DNA of 64,000 bases from Ceratodon purpureus (GCA_014871385.1 CM026426.1:56353375-56417374); one strand, 5' to 3'; shown: positions 37,206-48,870, numbered from the stretch's first letter. A program made the numbers and translations. The notes: a model not told the origin generated them from the letters alone.

Positions 37206-38826
37206 TTCAGAGTTTTCGTGTCAGAAACAGTAGTTGTCAATTGTGAGTTTGTGATTCTGTGGCTTCTTTACATGAAATTCTGCTTATGTATGGAATTCGA
37301 AATTACTTGAGGTCTGTGACTTCGGACGATACCTTTCAGGGTGAACCTGCCGTTTGATAAAAGTGATGACGTGATGACAGTTCACATGGTTGAATTCGTG
37401 ACATTGTAGGAAGAGTTTGAGCAAGTGTTAGGGAAATAGTTTGAGCACGGGTTGGTTGCCTTTGATCTTTTTTTCACTGAGTTTTGTTTATAGGGATTGG
37501 TTGTTCTTTACTGAAATTTGGAAGTTAAAGCATTTGATCCAAGCTGCAGATCAAGTAGATGGATAGATTGTTGTGAACAGATAGGTGTTAGGGAAATTGT
37601 TTGAGCAGGTGTTAGGGAAATAGTATGAGCAGGTGTTCGGGAAATAGTTTCAGGGTGAACCTGCCGTTTGATCTGAAGTGGCAATCTCTGAAAGATTTTC
37701 GCGATACAGCTGCCTGGCTGAGGCAGAAAGCTCCTGGTGTTGCGACGCAGCTCCGACAACCTTGTGTCCTGTAGCACGACGTGGTATCCGTATTCCTCCG
37801 GAAGGCACTTATTTGACACTAAACACCCTCCAAAGTAAACCACTCCGTGTTCGTTCCCACGAAGACCTATAGTTTTCTTCCTTTTAGATTTTAACGGAAA
37901 TCACCACCGGTGTCCGACCGTATTCCGTCTTACAACCGGTTGGCCGAATCCGGTAGTTTTTGCCTCGTTCCTATTTTCCGGCTTTTTAGACTAGTGGCCG
38001 GTTCCCACTGATCCGTCTATCCTTTCAAGTGGCTGGATTTTCCACCGTCCCGTGACTTAAAGTGGCTGGACACCCCACTGTTCCTATCTACCACCCGAGA
38101 AGTGGAGTAATAATCCTTCCGTATGACTAGGGACCGGTCCAGATAACTACTCAGTGCCGGTTATGGATACGGAAATCATACTACAATGACATCACCTTAC
38201 GGTTACACGGTATTCTACTATACTATCTCCCTTCCGGATTGGTTCGCAGTAGGATATCCGGCTTTTATCCCATCTACAGGAAGCGACCGGTCCGTTTCCG
38301 GATCCCGGTGTACACACGGCTCTCCGTGTCCTTGAGACTACCAGCCCTGCTGCAATACATCTCTCCTTCCCTACGGACTCCTTCCGGGACTGGAAACCGT
38401 CAACACTCGACGCTTGACACCTCCCTAGTCTCTCCGGGCGCTCTCCAGACCATCCTACTGTTCAACACTCCTCCGGAACACTACTGAAGACAATAGTACC
38501 ACAAACCATACGGCAACGGACCCGTCAGCAGCCGGTTGACACAACAAATCCAAAAGTATATTCTCAATTGCAACAACAAAACGGCGTACAAAAACAAGGC
38601 CCCGGCCTTGGAAAAACGTCTAACTTAAATACTAAAACCTATCGGTTCCTAAAGCGACCAAGTGGCCCACCGAGATCCAGAAATTCCGGATCTCGGATCC
38701 GGGAATCCCGGACCGGTGGCCGCCTTCTATTCCTAGTTGCTGCCGTTATCTATCCGGATTGGCAGCCGGGTGCACTGGAGCCCCATCGTTAGTCGCTGCC
38801 ATTTTATCCGGTCCCTATCCTAAACC

Positions 38827-40686
38827 CTACTCCTTGTGCTTATCGAGCCGGGGACTGTGCCGGGTTCCGTCCAACCGTTCCTTCTTCTGTACCCGCTTCA
38901 GTTTCTTCAACGAGGGGCCTTCTTCCGGAGTCTCAGATGCCGACGGTTCACTGGACTTCCGGGATCGTTCTGCTTGAACCGCCGGGGATGGAGATCGTGC
39001 CGCCACCGGAACTGCGCTGAGATCCACCTGGAGCGTTTCCGGAGATCCCTGTACCGGCATAAAACCTTCCGGTGGTGGTCTCTGGTCCGGTCCCAAAGGG
39101 ATGTTTCCGGGGTTAACAGTCTCGACTCCAGCCAAATTGGGTAGGGTGTGCAGACTGCTCAAGGTATCCGGGATAGGATCCTCCAGCGGGTGTCCTACCT
39201 CCTGTTGGGCTGACCGGATGGCCGACCGTATCGGAGAGGCTGGAGGCGGCACCGGTTCCCTGGGTGGGGACGGTGGTCTGGGCTCCTCTCGATCTGCCGG
39301 TGGCCCTGATGACGGACCGGCCTCTGCGGAACCGAGGATCTCCACCAGGTTCTTCATCTGCGTCCAAGTGTCCTTCATCACCTGCGTCCGGTCGTGCATG
39401 AACTTTATAATCTTCTTCATAGTCGGATCCGGCTGACGGGTCAAGAAGGCTTGGTAAACGGCGCACTGATTTCCCACATCTACCGGAAGAGCTAAAGTGG
39501 CCTTGATCTCAGCGACCGACCGGATGGCCTCGACTGCCCGGTCACGGGCGTCACTGAAATCCTTCCGGGCATCAAGCACCTCCTGCTCGAGCTTCTGATT
39601 CCTCTCCCGGTACTTCGCTAGCCGGTCCATGTGCTTGTCCTGGAGACCGGCCAAGTCCCGGTGCTTGCGAAGAATACTCAGGCAATCCTCCAACCGGTCC
39701 GTCTCCGTAATGGACATTACCTCCCTAGCCAACCGGCCCTCCGCCTGCCTAGTCGACTGTAGGAACCGGGCATACGTCGAAGCCTGCTCAGATAGGTTAA
39801 CTAAGTCCTGGTACGGATCCCCGGTGTGCGCCGGTGGTCCGGTGGGCTGTTGGACCTCCGTGTTCAAGGTTCGCTTGGCCGGTGTGGGAGTCCGTGGTGA
39901 TCCGGATGGCTGTCCCTTCTCCGGGCTGGGGCGGGGTCTCTTAGCCGGCGTGGGGGAGACCTCGATAACATCATCATCATCGTCCTGATCGGACACTTCT
40001 TCCGGTTCAGCGAACTGCTGATAGCTTATGATCTCATCGTACTCCCGGATCTCCTCAGGACTCAACAGCCCCTTGTGACGGTAGAGGTGAATGAGGCAAG
40101 ACGGAAGGCAGGTGGCCTGCTTCTTGGTCTTCCGGAGATTGGCTACCTGCCGGTCGATTATCGTCTTCATCATGACACCCCAGTCTACCGTGAATTCACC
40201 GATCATGGCCCCAATGAAAACGGACGCCCACTTGATGGTTATCCGTTTGGGCTTTTCCGGATGGAAAATAGGGTTCATAAACCCTACTACTCTCCGGGCC
40301 TCCGGACTCGCGATGTCCTCCAGCTCCCATCCTTCTCTCGGATCTCCGGACCCCTTGAGATACCGGTGTACGAACTCCCGGGTCTCCGGTGTCGAGACCT
40401 CTCCAGAGTTCTTGAAACCATACGTATCCCTCCAGACTTGTGCAGTCCACTTATCCGGCTCTCCCCGGATGGTTCCTCGATTCTCGGGATTCTTGATGAG
40501 GATCTCATGGGCCGGAAGGGCATGCTTCCAACCCCATGCCTTGTCCAGTAGGACCTCACAACCCATAGATTCTAAGGCGGTCCGGAGGAGCTCCCTCTCC
40601 CTCTCGTCTGCCGGCATCAACGGCATTACCCGTTGTACCCTGAACAACTGTCCTTCCGCCGCCGGTTCCTTCCCCTTTCTACCCAT
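38827..40686 (-). CDS. LTR-encoded ORF protein of Gypsy B, intact, 619 residues
   Basis: A single open frame runs from the ATG at 40686 to the stop at 38827, wholly inside the 5' LTR and in the element's sense direction. Residues 1-225 form a compact, Trp-containing domain (TIRGEPDKWTAQVWRDTYGF, IFHPEKPKRITIKWASVFIG, CLIHLYRHKGLLSPEE) shared with the ORF1 of element A. It resembles the plant 'transposon protein' type domain, which is an inference. Then come an acidic Asp run (DQDDDDD), a Pro-rich linker with TPAKR repeats, a coiled coil at about 290-410 (for example KLEQEVLDARKDFSDARDRA), a Pro-rich part and a basic C-terminus (SLKKLKRVQKKER, HSPRLDKHKE). A TATA box lies about 200 bp upstream. 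No enzymatic motif was seen. A role in RNA binding, packaging or chromatin targeting would fit the architecture but is unproven. Confidence 0.85.
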   Translation of the reverse strand: MGRKGKEPAAEGQLFRVQRVMPLMPADERERELLRTALESMGCEVLLDKAWGWKHALPAHEILIKNPENRGTIRGEPDKWTAQVWRDTYGFKNSGEVSTPETREFVHRYLKGSGDPREGWELEDIASPEARRVVGFMNPIFHPEKPKRITIKWASVFIGAMIGEFTVDWGVMMKTIIDRQVANLRKTKKQATCLPSCLIHLYRHKGLLSPEEIREYDEIISYQQFAEPEEVSDQDDDDDVIEVSPTPAKRPRPSPEKGQPSGSPRTPTPAKRTLNTEVQQPTGPPAHTGDPYQDLVNLSEQASTYARFLQSTRQAEGRLAREVMSITETDRLEDCLSILRKHRDLAGLQDKHMDRLAKYRERNQKLEQEVLDARKDFSDARDRAVEAIRSVAEIKATLALPVDVGNQCAVYQAFLTRQPDPTMKKIIKFMHDRTQVMKDTWTQMKNLVEILGSAEAGPSSGPPADREEPRPPSPPREPVPPPASPIRSAIRSAQQEVGHPLEDPIPDTLSSLHTLPNLAGVETVNPGNIPLGPDQRPPPEGFMPVQGSPETLQVDLSAVPVAARSPSPAVQAERSRKSSEPSASETPEEGPSLKKLKRVQKKERLDGTRHSPRLDKHKE

Positions 40687-40886
40687 TCTGCTAAGTCCTC
40701 CTCTCCGTCACTCCGGTAACACCTGCACGCACGATCCTCACCACAATCTCTCGCCTAACGGAAACACTTCCGTCTCACCTTCTCTCTCCTACCGTCCAAC
40801 CCTAACTGCGCCCTCCGCCTTAGAACGCAAGGACCCGGCGTGCCACAAAATGACAAAGAGAAAGGAGGAGCACGGCTATTCTTCCT

Positions 40887-40895
40887 CCTTTTATA
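40887..40895 (-). promoter_or_regulatory. TATA box in 5' LTR of Gypsy B
   Basis: TATAAAAGG on the minus strand, about 200 bp before the LTR ORF ATG at 40686. This makes U3 only about 400 bp and puts the whole ORF in R/U5, so it would be the first ORF of both a short mRNA and the genomic RNA. Confidence 0.7.
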
Positions 40896-41273
40896 CCTGC
40901 CCTCACGCCCACCCGTTCGTAGCTCATCATGACGGACGGTCGTAGCCCTTCATCATTGGACGGTCGCGACCGGCGGCGTTTTAATGGTTGCAGCCATTCT
41001 CCCCGTGTGCGTTGTACCTTTTGGTGGTTATCCTTAAGTCTACCGTGTCAGGGTTCTGTCATACGGACTGTACCCCTCTCCTCCACCGCAGACGACCGGA
41101 TCTCATCCGGCTGACCTTCCGGTCTCTTATTTATTCGGCCAACCGTCTTAACCGGTTGTTTCACTTATCGGCTTAGTACTTCCGTATTTCTAACATAAAA
41201 TTTTTAAATTTTTATCATTTTCCTACCGGAATTAGTATTCCGGTGTGTCAACCGTCGAAATCACTTTCCACAT

Positions 41274-42028
41274 GTCCACCGCCCTTCTTACACTGCGATC
41301 CGAATAGGGAGGCGAGCTCGCAGTCTGGAGAGTAGAGTGGCTGGAGTTCGTCGCCAGAGGTCTGCCGATCGCCATAGCCACAAATTGGAGGAGCTCACAA
41401 CCGACTTTGCGGCACTTCAGGTTCATGCCACTGCTCACGAGGTTGTGTAATTGGGAATGAGTTCTAAGGGTGGGGGTGTATTACGGTGAATGTCAATCCA
41501 GCGATGGTGTTCGTTTCTTCCGTCGGTCATGTTTCGAGGGATGAGGGCAAGGTTGTGGGCAGCTCCACATTTCAGTCTCTGCAGTTGCTTCTGCTAGAAT
41601 CCAGCGGTGATGATGAAATTGCAGTGTTATGGGTTGCCTGAATCTATTTTCGAGTCAATGTTGCTACTTTGTTTGTGGGTTTAGAAATCCCCTGTTTTTT
41701 TTATTGAAGGACAATTGCCTAAGCTAGTCATATCTGTTGATTGGGTTTGCATTCGCACTCTGCGAAGGGTCCTCTTCGTATTTTGCTGTTGGTAGGCTGT
41801 TGTTGCGAATTCCGTCAGCAGGTTAGAGAAGAGAAGAAGACGATAACAGTAACATATTTGAACATTACGACTCTGCGTCTATGACAACAAACTTCGTCAT
41901 TAGAAGTACTTCTTGGCTCAGTTGGGCTCGTACTGTTGTGTATTTTCATGATTGTGTGGATCAATTCATGGCAAACTTGAGGCTTTGCAAAATTTTGATA
42001 ATTTTGGTTCTGTACGCTGGTTTTGCAG
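41274..42028. other. CACTA interior between Gypsy B and the allantoinase exon
   Basis: Two short unbroken stretches (about 41309-41451, basic and helix-forming; 41502-41640, starting MVFVSSVGHVSRDEGK) look like exon scraps, but I could not assign them. They could be further captured host sequence. Confidence 0.3.
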
Positions 42029-42114
42029 GCTTTTGGGGAGGCTTAGTTCTCGACAATGCTTACAATGCATCGAAATTAGAGGATCTTCTTGAAGCAGGCG
42101 CCCTAGGTCTTAAG
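42029..42114 (+). pseudogene. Captured exon of allantoinase
   Basis: An exon bounded by a good acceptor (TTTTGCAG) and a donor (AAG|GTTAG) codes FWGGLVLDNAYNASKLEDLL followed by EAGALGLK. This matches the plant allantoinase block FWGGLVP-N-A-N-S...LL-AG-LGLK. Allantoinase opens the allantoin ring in purine breakdown. Only this exon is present, with intron sequence around it, so it was captured as genomic DNA by the CACTA element. The catalytic metal ligands lie in other exons, so the fragment is inert. Confidence 0.75.
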
Positions 42115-42457
42115 GTTAGAACACCTACTCTCTAATTCTTACAGCTTGAAACGATTTATAATTCTTAAATTTTCTGTTTAGCAGCGCCTCCTTATATTTT
42201 TGCTTTACTGTTGTTCTGGAATTTCTCTCTATACTGATCAAGTAGACTTTCAAGGATATTGACTTTGTCAGGATGTCGGTTTTTTTATTTCCAATTTTGG
42301 GCTTTGTTTTCCATTTTTTATGAGGTTACATTGGTTTGTACTGCAAGGTCATCAACGAGACGATGTTGGGCTTGTTGGTGGGTTCATACGATTGAATTGA
42401 ACTTTGTTAATATCCACGTATGATTGCTACAGGAAGTTATATATTGCTGATGCCTGA

Positions 42458-43826
42458 GCTATTGGTTGGTTACTTAACGAAGGTGTTCAACTTTACTTCG
42501 CTGAGTATAACGAGGTGGGTGGAACAAATATAGATTTTCCTCCTCCTGTGATCGTGCCTCCAGCAAGTTCGGAGCAGGCGACTGTCGGACCAAGTTTAGG
42601 TCCCGGAAGCACAAGTGCCAGCGACAGGTAAGAAAGTGGAGCGGAACTCGATGCTTTGATTGAGTACATGGGAAAGTCTTGAAGTTGCTGTGTAATTGGC
42701 CCTGTTCGTTAGAGTGGAATGGTATTGTAGCTTCGGGCTTGAAGTTCCTTGCTTGCATGTTCATGTCTGTTTAGGTCAGCTTTGTTTTCCTTAAGTTTGA
42801 TACCGCTTATTTCCTTCAATGGTATGATATGTTGTAAAATCCCTGTGAAATTTGTAAGCCTACTGCATGGTGTCGATGGTTTTGATACGAGGTTGATGAT
42901 AAAATTAGAATTTCGTGCCAGCTTCTAAGTCAAGTGCACATGGAAATTTAATGTTTATGATCAATTATGTGGATACAGGGGTGCGGTTATGGATCAAGAG
43001 CAGGTTATGGATCAGGAGCAGTCACGCGAAGGGTCACCTAGGGTTGCCGAAGAAGCTCGCCAACCTGGCATTCAACTGCCAAGCATCCGCACGGTTTGTC
43101 GGCGTGAAGAACGTTTGAACGGGCATTTGAAGCGTACTGACAAACGTGCCTTGCGTTCAAGAGTGAGGGGTTTGTGTAATGTCTTACTTGTTGACTGTCA
43201 TGAACGATGGGCGAAGCAGAAAAAATCCAAGGCAGTGGATAAGATCTTCAAAAACGTGGTGAGTGCATTTCCTGCAGGAGATTGGGTTTGGGGTGATGTT
43301 TTGCTATCCATTGGAACCAGGCAGAGGAATCGTCGGAGCCAATACCGCAAGATGGCAGAGCGGGGTGAGAGAATGCCTGATGATTGTAGCAAGCGGAGCT
43401 GGGATGCATTTATGCGGGAGGTTGCAAGCCATCGTGCCAATCCAAATTGGAATCGTGCACAGCGTAATGCAGCAGCTGCACGCACACATCACAACCTTCT
43501 TGGCAGTGGAGGAATTGATAGTTTCAAGCGTGATTTTGTAAGTAGACATTAAAATTGTTGATTTTGTGGGTTGAAAGAGGTTTTTTTGATGAAATAGGTT
43601 TGAAGAAGTTGTTTTAGACTTTACAAATGCACACTAAAATGTTCAATTTCATGTTGGTTGGTAGATGGAACTGTATGGCATGCGCCCACCGTATGAGTAC
43701 GTGCGTCTTGTGAGGGAGATCGGCAGGGAACGGTTTGGGGAAGAGTTCAACCGATGTGGACTTGGGGATGTTCATGACATTGAGGAGGAAGAGGGGGATT
43801 CCGCGGCAGAATCCTCTGAGGCTTAG
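42458..43826 (+). CDS. Possible second CACTA protein (Ptta/En/Spm-type, TnpA-like)
   Basis: Three exons join in phase: about 42458-42627 (Pro-rich, PPPVIVPPASSEQATVG), 42979-43537 and 43665-43826. The start codon is unresolved; an ATG at 42989 gives an alternative shorter protein. Exon 2 codes a basic helical region (RRSQYRKMAERGERMPDDCS, NPNWNRAQRNAAAARTHH) and a G-S-G-G turn, then exon 3 codes ELYGMRPPYEYVRLVREIGR and an acidic tail. The order 'N-R repeats, HT/HH, GSG, basic, then aromatic/proline block' recalls the Ptta/En/Spm plant transposase family that accompanies TNP2 and binds subterminal repeats. I infer this from pattern only. No lesion was seen, unlike the TNP2 gene of the same element. 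It is transcribed opposite to TNP2. Confidence 0.55.
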
Positions 43827-44497
43827 ATCTTTTGAGAGTTGTATAGGGTTTTTCTTTGTTTGTTGGCTGTGTAGTTTTTTGAATTTCGGCAGATAGTGTT
43901 TTTCATGTTAATGTCTTAAAATTATGATTAAATATAATACATTTTTTCATGCTTCATGCTTAGGAAATGGAGACTGGTCTAGTTTATATTGTTTGATCAT
44001 GGGAAGTTTGAAAGGATTTGGAAAAGGTTTGGGCTTATGAGAGGGTAGACTTTTTGCAGAGGTGTGTAGCCTGAGGCATCCTTACCAGGTTCTTGTCTCT
44101 TGGAGATTATGCATACCACGTGAGTTGTGTCATTCTGACGAAGTCGGTGAACTTGTAGCGACCGGAGTTCCAGGTGCATTCACTCAGTTTCTGGGCCATG
44201 TTTAACGTGGTGTTTCCTCCTCTCCGGATAACATCTCCGCACCTGTACCAACATGGAGCGGTTCTGACTCTGTTGATCTTTCAGCTGGTTATGCACAGGG
44301 GTTTGGGAATTTGTTCTGTAGTGGGGTAGCACCATGCTGAGAATGTTATTTGATGAAACCATCTGTACGCTAGGGAGCGTTTTGTTCGTGGCAATGGTAG
44401 CCTGTCAATGGACGTGGAGTGTGAGGAACATCTAAAGCATTTATAGTAGCTTGCCGAATGAATTGCGTGCGCTGTATTTATGGTTTCCGTGTCGCAG
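43827..44497. other. CACTA interior, no gene seen
   Basis: 3' flank of the TnpA-like gene and sequence leading into the captured importin-like exons. No frame or repeat worth calling. Confidence 0.35.
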
Positions 44498-47400
44498 GTT
44501 ACAGCCCAATATTTTGAGTATACATGGCATCATTGGTGCTCGGACAGTCAAGGTATTCTTCAAGGTCTTCAGACACTTCTTGCGGACCCTCAAAGTGCGA
44601 TTCTTGTTGCAGACCAAGATCACGCACTTCGATTGACCTGTGAACGCTGGATGCTATGCCTGAAAGTCCTACGTCGAGTGTTAGTGCATGGATTTCAAAG
44701 TGATGCCAGATCTGTTCAAGTGTGTTCCGTCAACGTGCTGAAGGTCATCGAAATTGGGGTATGAAGTTGTGAATAGATATTGTCCAGATGGAAAGCTAGT
44801 ATTGGTTGTAAAACAATTTTTTTTCCTTTCCTGTTTTCAAAGAACGGTTGGATTTGTCAGAGGAGTGTAAATGGCTGAGATTTCAGTAAGGCAATGAGAT
44901 CTTCACGGGTGTCCTTTGGAGTTTCGTTATCTTTTTTTTGGTTACTCATTTCAGCTATATCTTGTGTGTGCAGGAAGTAGGTCCAGTGAAAGATGTTTGT
45001 CCTTCATTTTTACAAGCTGTTCAGGAATTGCTGCAATATCGTGAGTTTCGCTTCTGTCATGTAATTTATATATTTGTTTTTCCCTGGGCCAACCTTAACA
45101 GTGGTATATAGTCTATTCTTCTTGTTGGTTAGCTTTTTATTATTTGATGGGCTTTGTAACTGTCACATAATATATATGGTTCGTTGCTGCTTCGAGGCAT
45201 TAGGAGCACTCGATGAGTTTATTATGGAAGGAAAAAATTCCGGAATAGTATAAAGAGGTTGGGTAGTGCGTAAAATCTTCATCTGAAGCTATTGCCTCTT
45301 GAACCTATAATTGCAAATTCTATATGTGTTTCAGGTGGGAGGGAGCTCTTGTGCATGAAATGAGTAATCTTCATCCATATGGCCGAATCCTTCGACGGAG
45401 AATTGCTTGGCTTCTGGGAAAATGGGTGAACAAGGTCTGTTATCACATGAGAGTAGCATGTTGAAGACTTGCATGTCTTCATGAATTATCCTACTTTGTA
45501 TCAATTCTAATTTGCATTTACATGTCTTCTGTAGAAAGCCGAGTGCAGAGATACGTGTGTATGCCTTTACTAGTTGACGGCTGAATTGATTTATTACATG
45601 TTCTGAGGTGGTAATGGCAATTTCAGCTGATAATTTTGCAGTATAGTATAGATGTAAATCAGCCTGATGAGCTTAATATGTTGGAGGATGGTATGCAGGT
45701 ATTGTAAATCTAGCACTTTGTGGGTCTTGTTTCCATTTACAGACTTGTTTTGTTGATGATGTGCTATCTTTAGTGGTTGATCTCATTTTTGACTGTTTGC
45801 TGTGTTAGTGATTTATTCTCTTGCTGTATGTTAGCTTGTGTTCAGCTGCATGCTTCATTTGGATTCCGGATGTACTAGTCATTATTTTAGTTGGGCCCAT
45901 GATTATCCGTGCTATCCTGTAGCCTTGGGGAAAGTATCTGGATTTCTTCCACTGAAATGTCATGTTCGGAGGAAAGTTGACATGTGAATTTTCTCCCTTT
46001 TTCGAAGGTAGAACCAAATGTGTTTTGGAGACTGATCACTGTCACTTGGAATTGCAGCTGTGGCAAACTACATTGAGAAATGCTCCTCTTATGGTGCCTC
46101 AACTTATAAACCTCTTTCCTCATCTTGTGTCTGTGATGGAGCTTAATTTCGAACATCTCCAGGTGAGCTGACATATTAACGCGTTCCTGTCCTTCATACG
46201 TACTGTTTATCTTATTGCTTCTACTTAGCCTCTTTTTTATCATAGATTTAAATAGCAACGATTCTTCATCTGAGTTTCTGAAGTTGGAAGATTTTAGTTC
46301 GGGTGTTGCTGATAAAGTACTAGATTAGCATTGTTGAGCGACTTCCGTTTGTATTTGATCATATTCTGAAGTATTTTGGGCTTGCAGGCTGCAATGTCAA
46401 TCATTGAGAGTTACACCCTCCTTAGAGGAGCTGACTTTCTGAGGTTACATGCAAGTGGTGTGGTGAAAATCTTTGAGATTGTTGTTGGGAATGTGAAAGA
46501 GAGGGGAATGTTGAGTACCCTCCCTGTTATCGATTCTCTAATTCAGGTGCTTTATTGGACTACTACTTTGTCTATTCGACTTGTTTAACATGGAAAGATA
46601 GATGCACGTTGCTCATGCTGACGTACATTCCAAATCGTACTGCACTGTATTACGTAATATTTGCTTCTAATGGTCATGGTACTTTACCCTGTAATTTTCT
46701 GAAGTTTTGTTGTGGAAGTTTGATAATTTGTGTTACTCGTGTCTGGTTGTACATTGTCCGTACTTATATCATAACGTGTGCTGCCATACAGTGCTCTCTT
46801 GTCGATGCGCCTGCACTCTTGGAGGGTATCTTGCACGTACGGTTTTTCAGTCTTCTTCCGGAATGTGAATGGATTAGACTAAGTAGGTTTCGAATTCCCA
46901 ATTTTTATAAGCATTAACGATGTCATGTTTTTCTTTGAGACGGCCGTCTTCTTGCCTACGTGTTGGATGTTAGATAACCAGTCATAGTTTGTGAAGCTCA
47001 TGATATATTGATCATTCTCAAGGTAGGATGCATGTGAAGATATCATTTACTGCAATTGTTTTAGAGTCATATTGTTTCGGGATTTTTTCCTGGTGGTTCT
47101 CTTGAGACAGTTCACGATCCCGCTTTATCTCTCAGTTATCTAATAGTTTGGTGATACGCAGAAACTTTTAGTGTTGGTCGTAAGTGGGGGTGATGATGGT
47201 GACCTCGTGAAGGCATCCGCAGGAGCAGTGCTAGCATGAGTATTTGTCCAAAACAGTGCGTTTTTTGCACAATTTACTTCGCAACCATCTCTTCCCCTTC
47301 CTCTACAGCAGTCAGGGGTTGCTGTCTCGGACCAGAGTGCACTTTCTCTCTTCTTTGATGCTTGGCTTGACAAGGTAACAACAGTTATATGGCTTTGTGT

Positions 47401-48175
47401 TGTCTTTGTACTCCTGTTTTAACTCCTGACTTACTCTTTTATGCTCAGTCCACAATTTTTGGGGACTGGCAAAGAAAAATTATCAATGAAGTCTTCGTTC
47501 ATTATCAATGTTCTTTGATACTTCATACAGCTAAATTGTGTACATAATGGAGCAACTTTGGTTCACAGGTGGATTCCTTGACGAGCATTTTGAAGCGGAA
47601 GTTATGTGCTCTAGCTCTTTGCATCCTGCTCACAGTTAGTCAACCGCAAGTCCTGGACAGACTTGTACAAATCTTGAGGTGCGTCGAAATACCTTAGCAT
47701 AGTTAAAGGGTTTTGACTAAGAAGCATGTCGTTTTAACAGCTTTGTCACATATTTATTCAGGTCTTGTACTAAACTTGTTTATATAAATAAGCAAACTGA
47801 ATTGAAAAAATCTATTCATTTATATATTTAGAATTATGAGTTAGAACATGTTTTGCTTGTTCCAGACACTACCTAGATTCTTTTCACCCCAACATATTTG
47901 TAAAAGGCACAAGTCTTCAAGGGGCTGCTTGCTTTTGAAGCTCTTTGGATCTCTCGTTTAATACGATTACTCGATTTCAGTTTTGTTGTCATATGGTTGG
48001 CATTCTTTGTTAATTTTATCCATGCTTATCGGATTGCAAATATGTCCTTTGAGCACAGTTTAACTCAGACATTTATTTTTCATCGACTTTCAGTGTTTGC
48101 ACTAGCGTTCTTCATGAGACAGAGGAGGACCAGAATGACGGTGCATCGGGGTTAGATTCTGGACTTCCTGATCCT
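44498..48175 (+). pseudogene. Captured importin-11-like gene segment (ten exons, introns kept)
   Basis: Exons at 44498-44719, 44974-45040, 45335-45434, 45642-45698, 46058-46162, 46388-46546, 46792-46836, 47162-47374, 47569-47678 and from 48094. They code blocks such as CERWMLCLKVLRRVLVHGF, WEGALVHEMSNLHPYGRILR, LWQTTLRNAPLMVPQLINLF, KLLVLVVSGGDDGDLVKASA and LCALALCILLTVSQPQVLDR. These follow in order the C-terminal half of plant importin-11-type karyopherins (HEAT-repeat nuclear import receptors). Several middle exons are absent between the second and third. Exon 47162-47374 has a TGA at 47237-47239, probably from CGA, and the last exon runs into unrelated sequence near 48175. Introns are present, so capture was at the DNA level. 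Function is not expected. Confidence 0.83.
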
Positions 48176-48295
48176 TTCTCATTCTGTGTTTTGAGGGTCC
48201 TGGTTCATATGTTCAGAGAATTCATTTGATTTGATCATATTTAATAGTGGTGCACATTTTCCTTCGACTTTGTTTACGGCGGTGCTACAATGCAG

Positions 48296-48870
48296 CAGTT
48301 GGCGAAGACGGTCAAGACGTTGGGCGCAGCTAGTTTGGCCATGATGGTGGACTCAGATAACGCTGGTGGGAAGTATGAGGTTATTCCTCTTTCAGTGCCG
48401 TTCATCATTTTCCCAAGCTCTGCTAGCTCAAACGTAAGTTGCCATCCTTCATGACACTGCTGAATTCTAATTTCAGAGTGAGATTTAATTACAATCCTTG
48501 TCTGTTTGAGCTTAAGATTTGCTAATCCGCACATTGGACTTACACTTCTGCTTTCTGTAGAATGCAGAGTCTTTAAGCATATTACAACAGATACACGAAG
48601 AAGGATCGCAAGGGGAAGATTATCTCATTCGGTGCTACTCCAAAGATTGGCAATGGACAAACTATGACCTACACTCGATCTGCTCAGCAAGTGGCCGCCT
48701 TCTCTTCAAGAGGGCCAAATGTCAAGGACTTCAACTTCGATGAAGCAGATATCTTGAAACCTAATGTGATGGCTCCCGGATATGTTGAAGCGAGGACCTG
48801 TTCACAGAGACCTTGGACCGTATGTTCCAAGCCAGAGCATTACTTTATTAGGATCTTCATGAGGTGGTGA
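48296..48870 (+). pseudogene. Captured subtilase (SBT2-like) gene segment
   Basis: Exon 48296-48433 codes a PA-domain-like piece (TVKTLGAASLAMMVDSDNAG then VPFIIFPSSA). The next exon, from 48561, continues to FSSRGPNVKDFNFDEADILK and PNVMAPG, the conserved stretch just before the catalytic Ser of plant subtilases; the 'KDF.F.EADILKP' wording points to the SBT2 group. A one- or two-base shift near 48574 breaks the frame. Similarity ends at about 48782, before the GTSMA catalytic motif, and the frame then runs into unrelated sequence. It directly follows the importin-like segment in the same orientation, so two unrelated genes were stitched together inside the CACTA. Confidence 0.78.

Larger units (their letters stand above)
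27732..41273 (-). mobile_element. Ty3/Gypsy element B with 4.07-kb LTRs, nested in the CACTA
   Basis: Two nearly identical direct repeats (27732-31798 and 37206-41273) flank a 5.4-kb interior coding gag-pol on the minus strand. By eye the repeats differ at only about five positions, including a one-base indel. The integrase ends in a GPF block without a chromodomain, placing it near Tat/Athila lineages. The interior starts directly in gag coding sequence: the 5' leader, primer-binding site and gag start are missing. The RT has an internal deletion, so the element is non-autonomous. No target duplication was found (flanks CTATA and TGTCC), and the inner edge of the right repeat looks rearranged. 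Confidence 0.88.
37206..41273 (-). repeat. 5' LTR of Gypsy B
   Basis: It begins TGTGGAAAG at 41272 in the element's direction and matches 27732-31798. The inner end runs straight into gag coding sequence at 37205, with TCTGAA at the junction and no primer-binding site. It contains the intact LTR ORF and its promoter. Confidence 0.85.
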
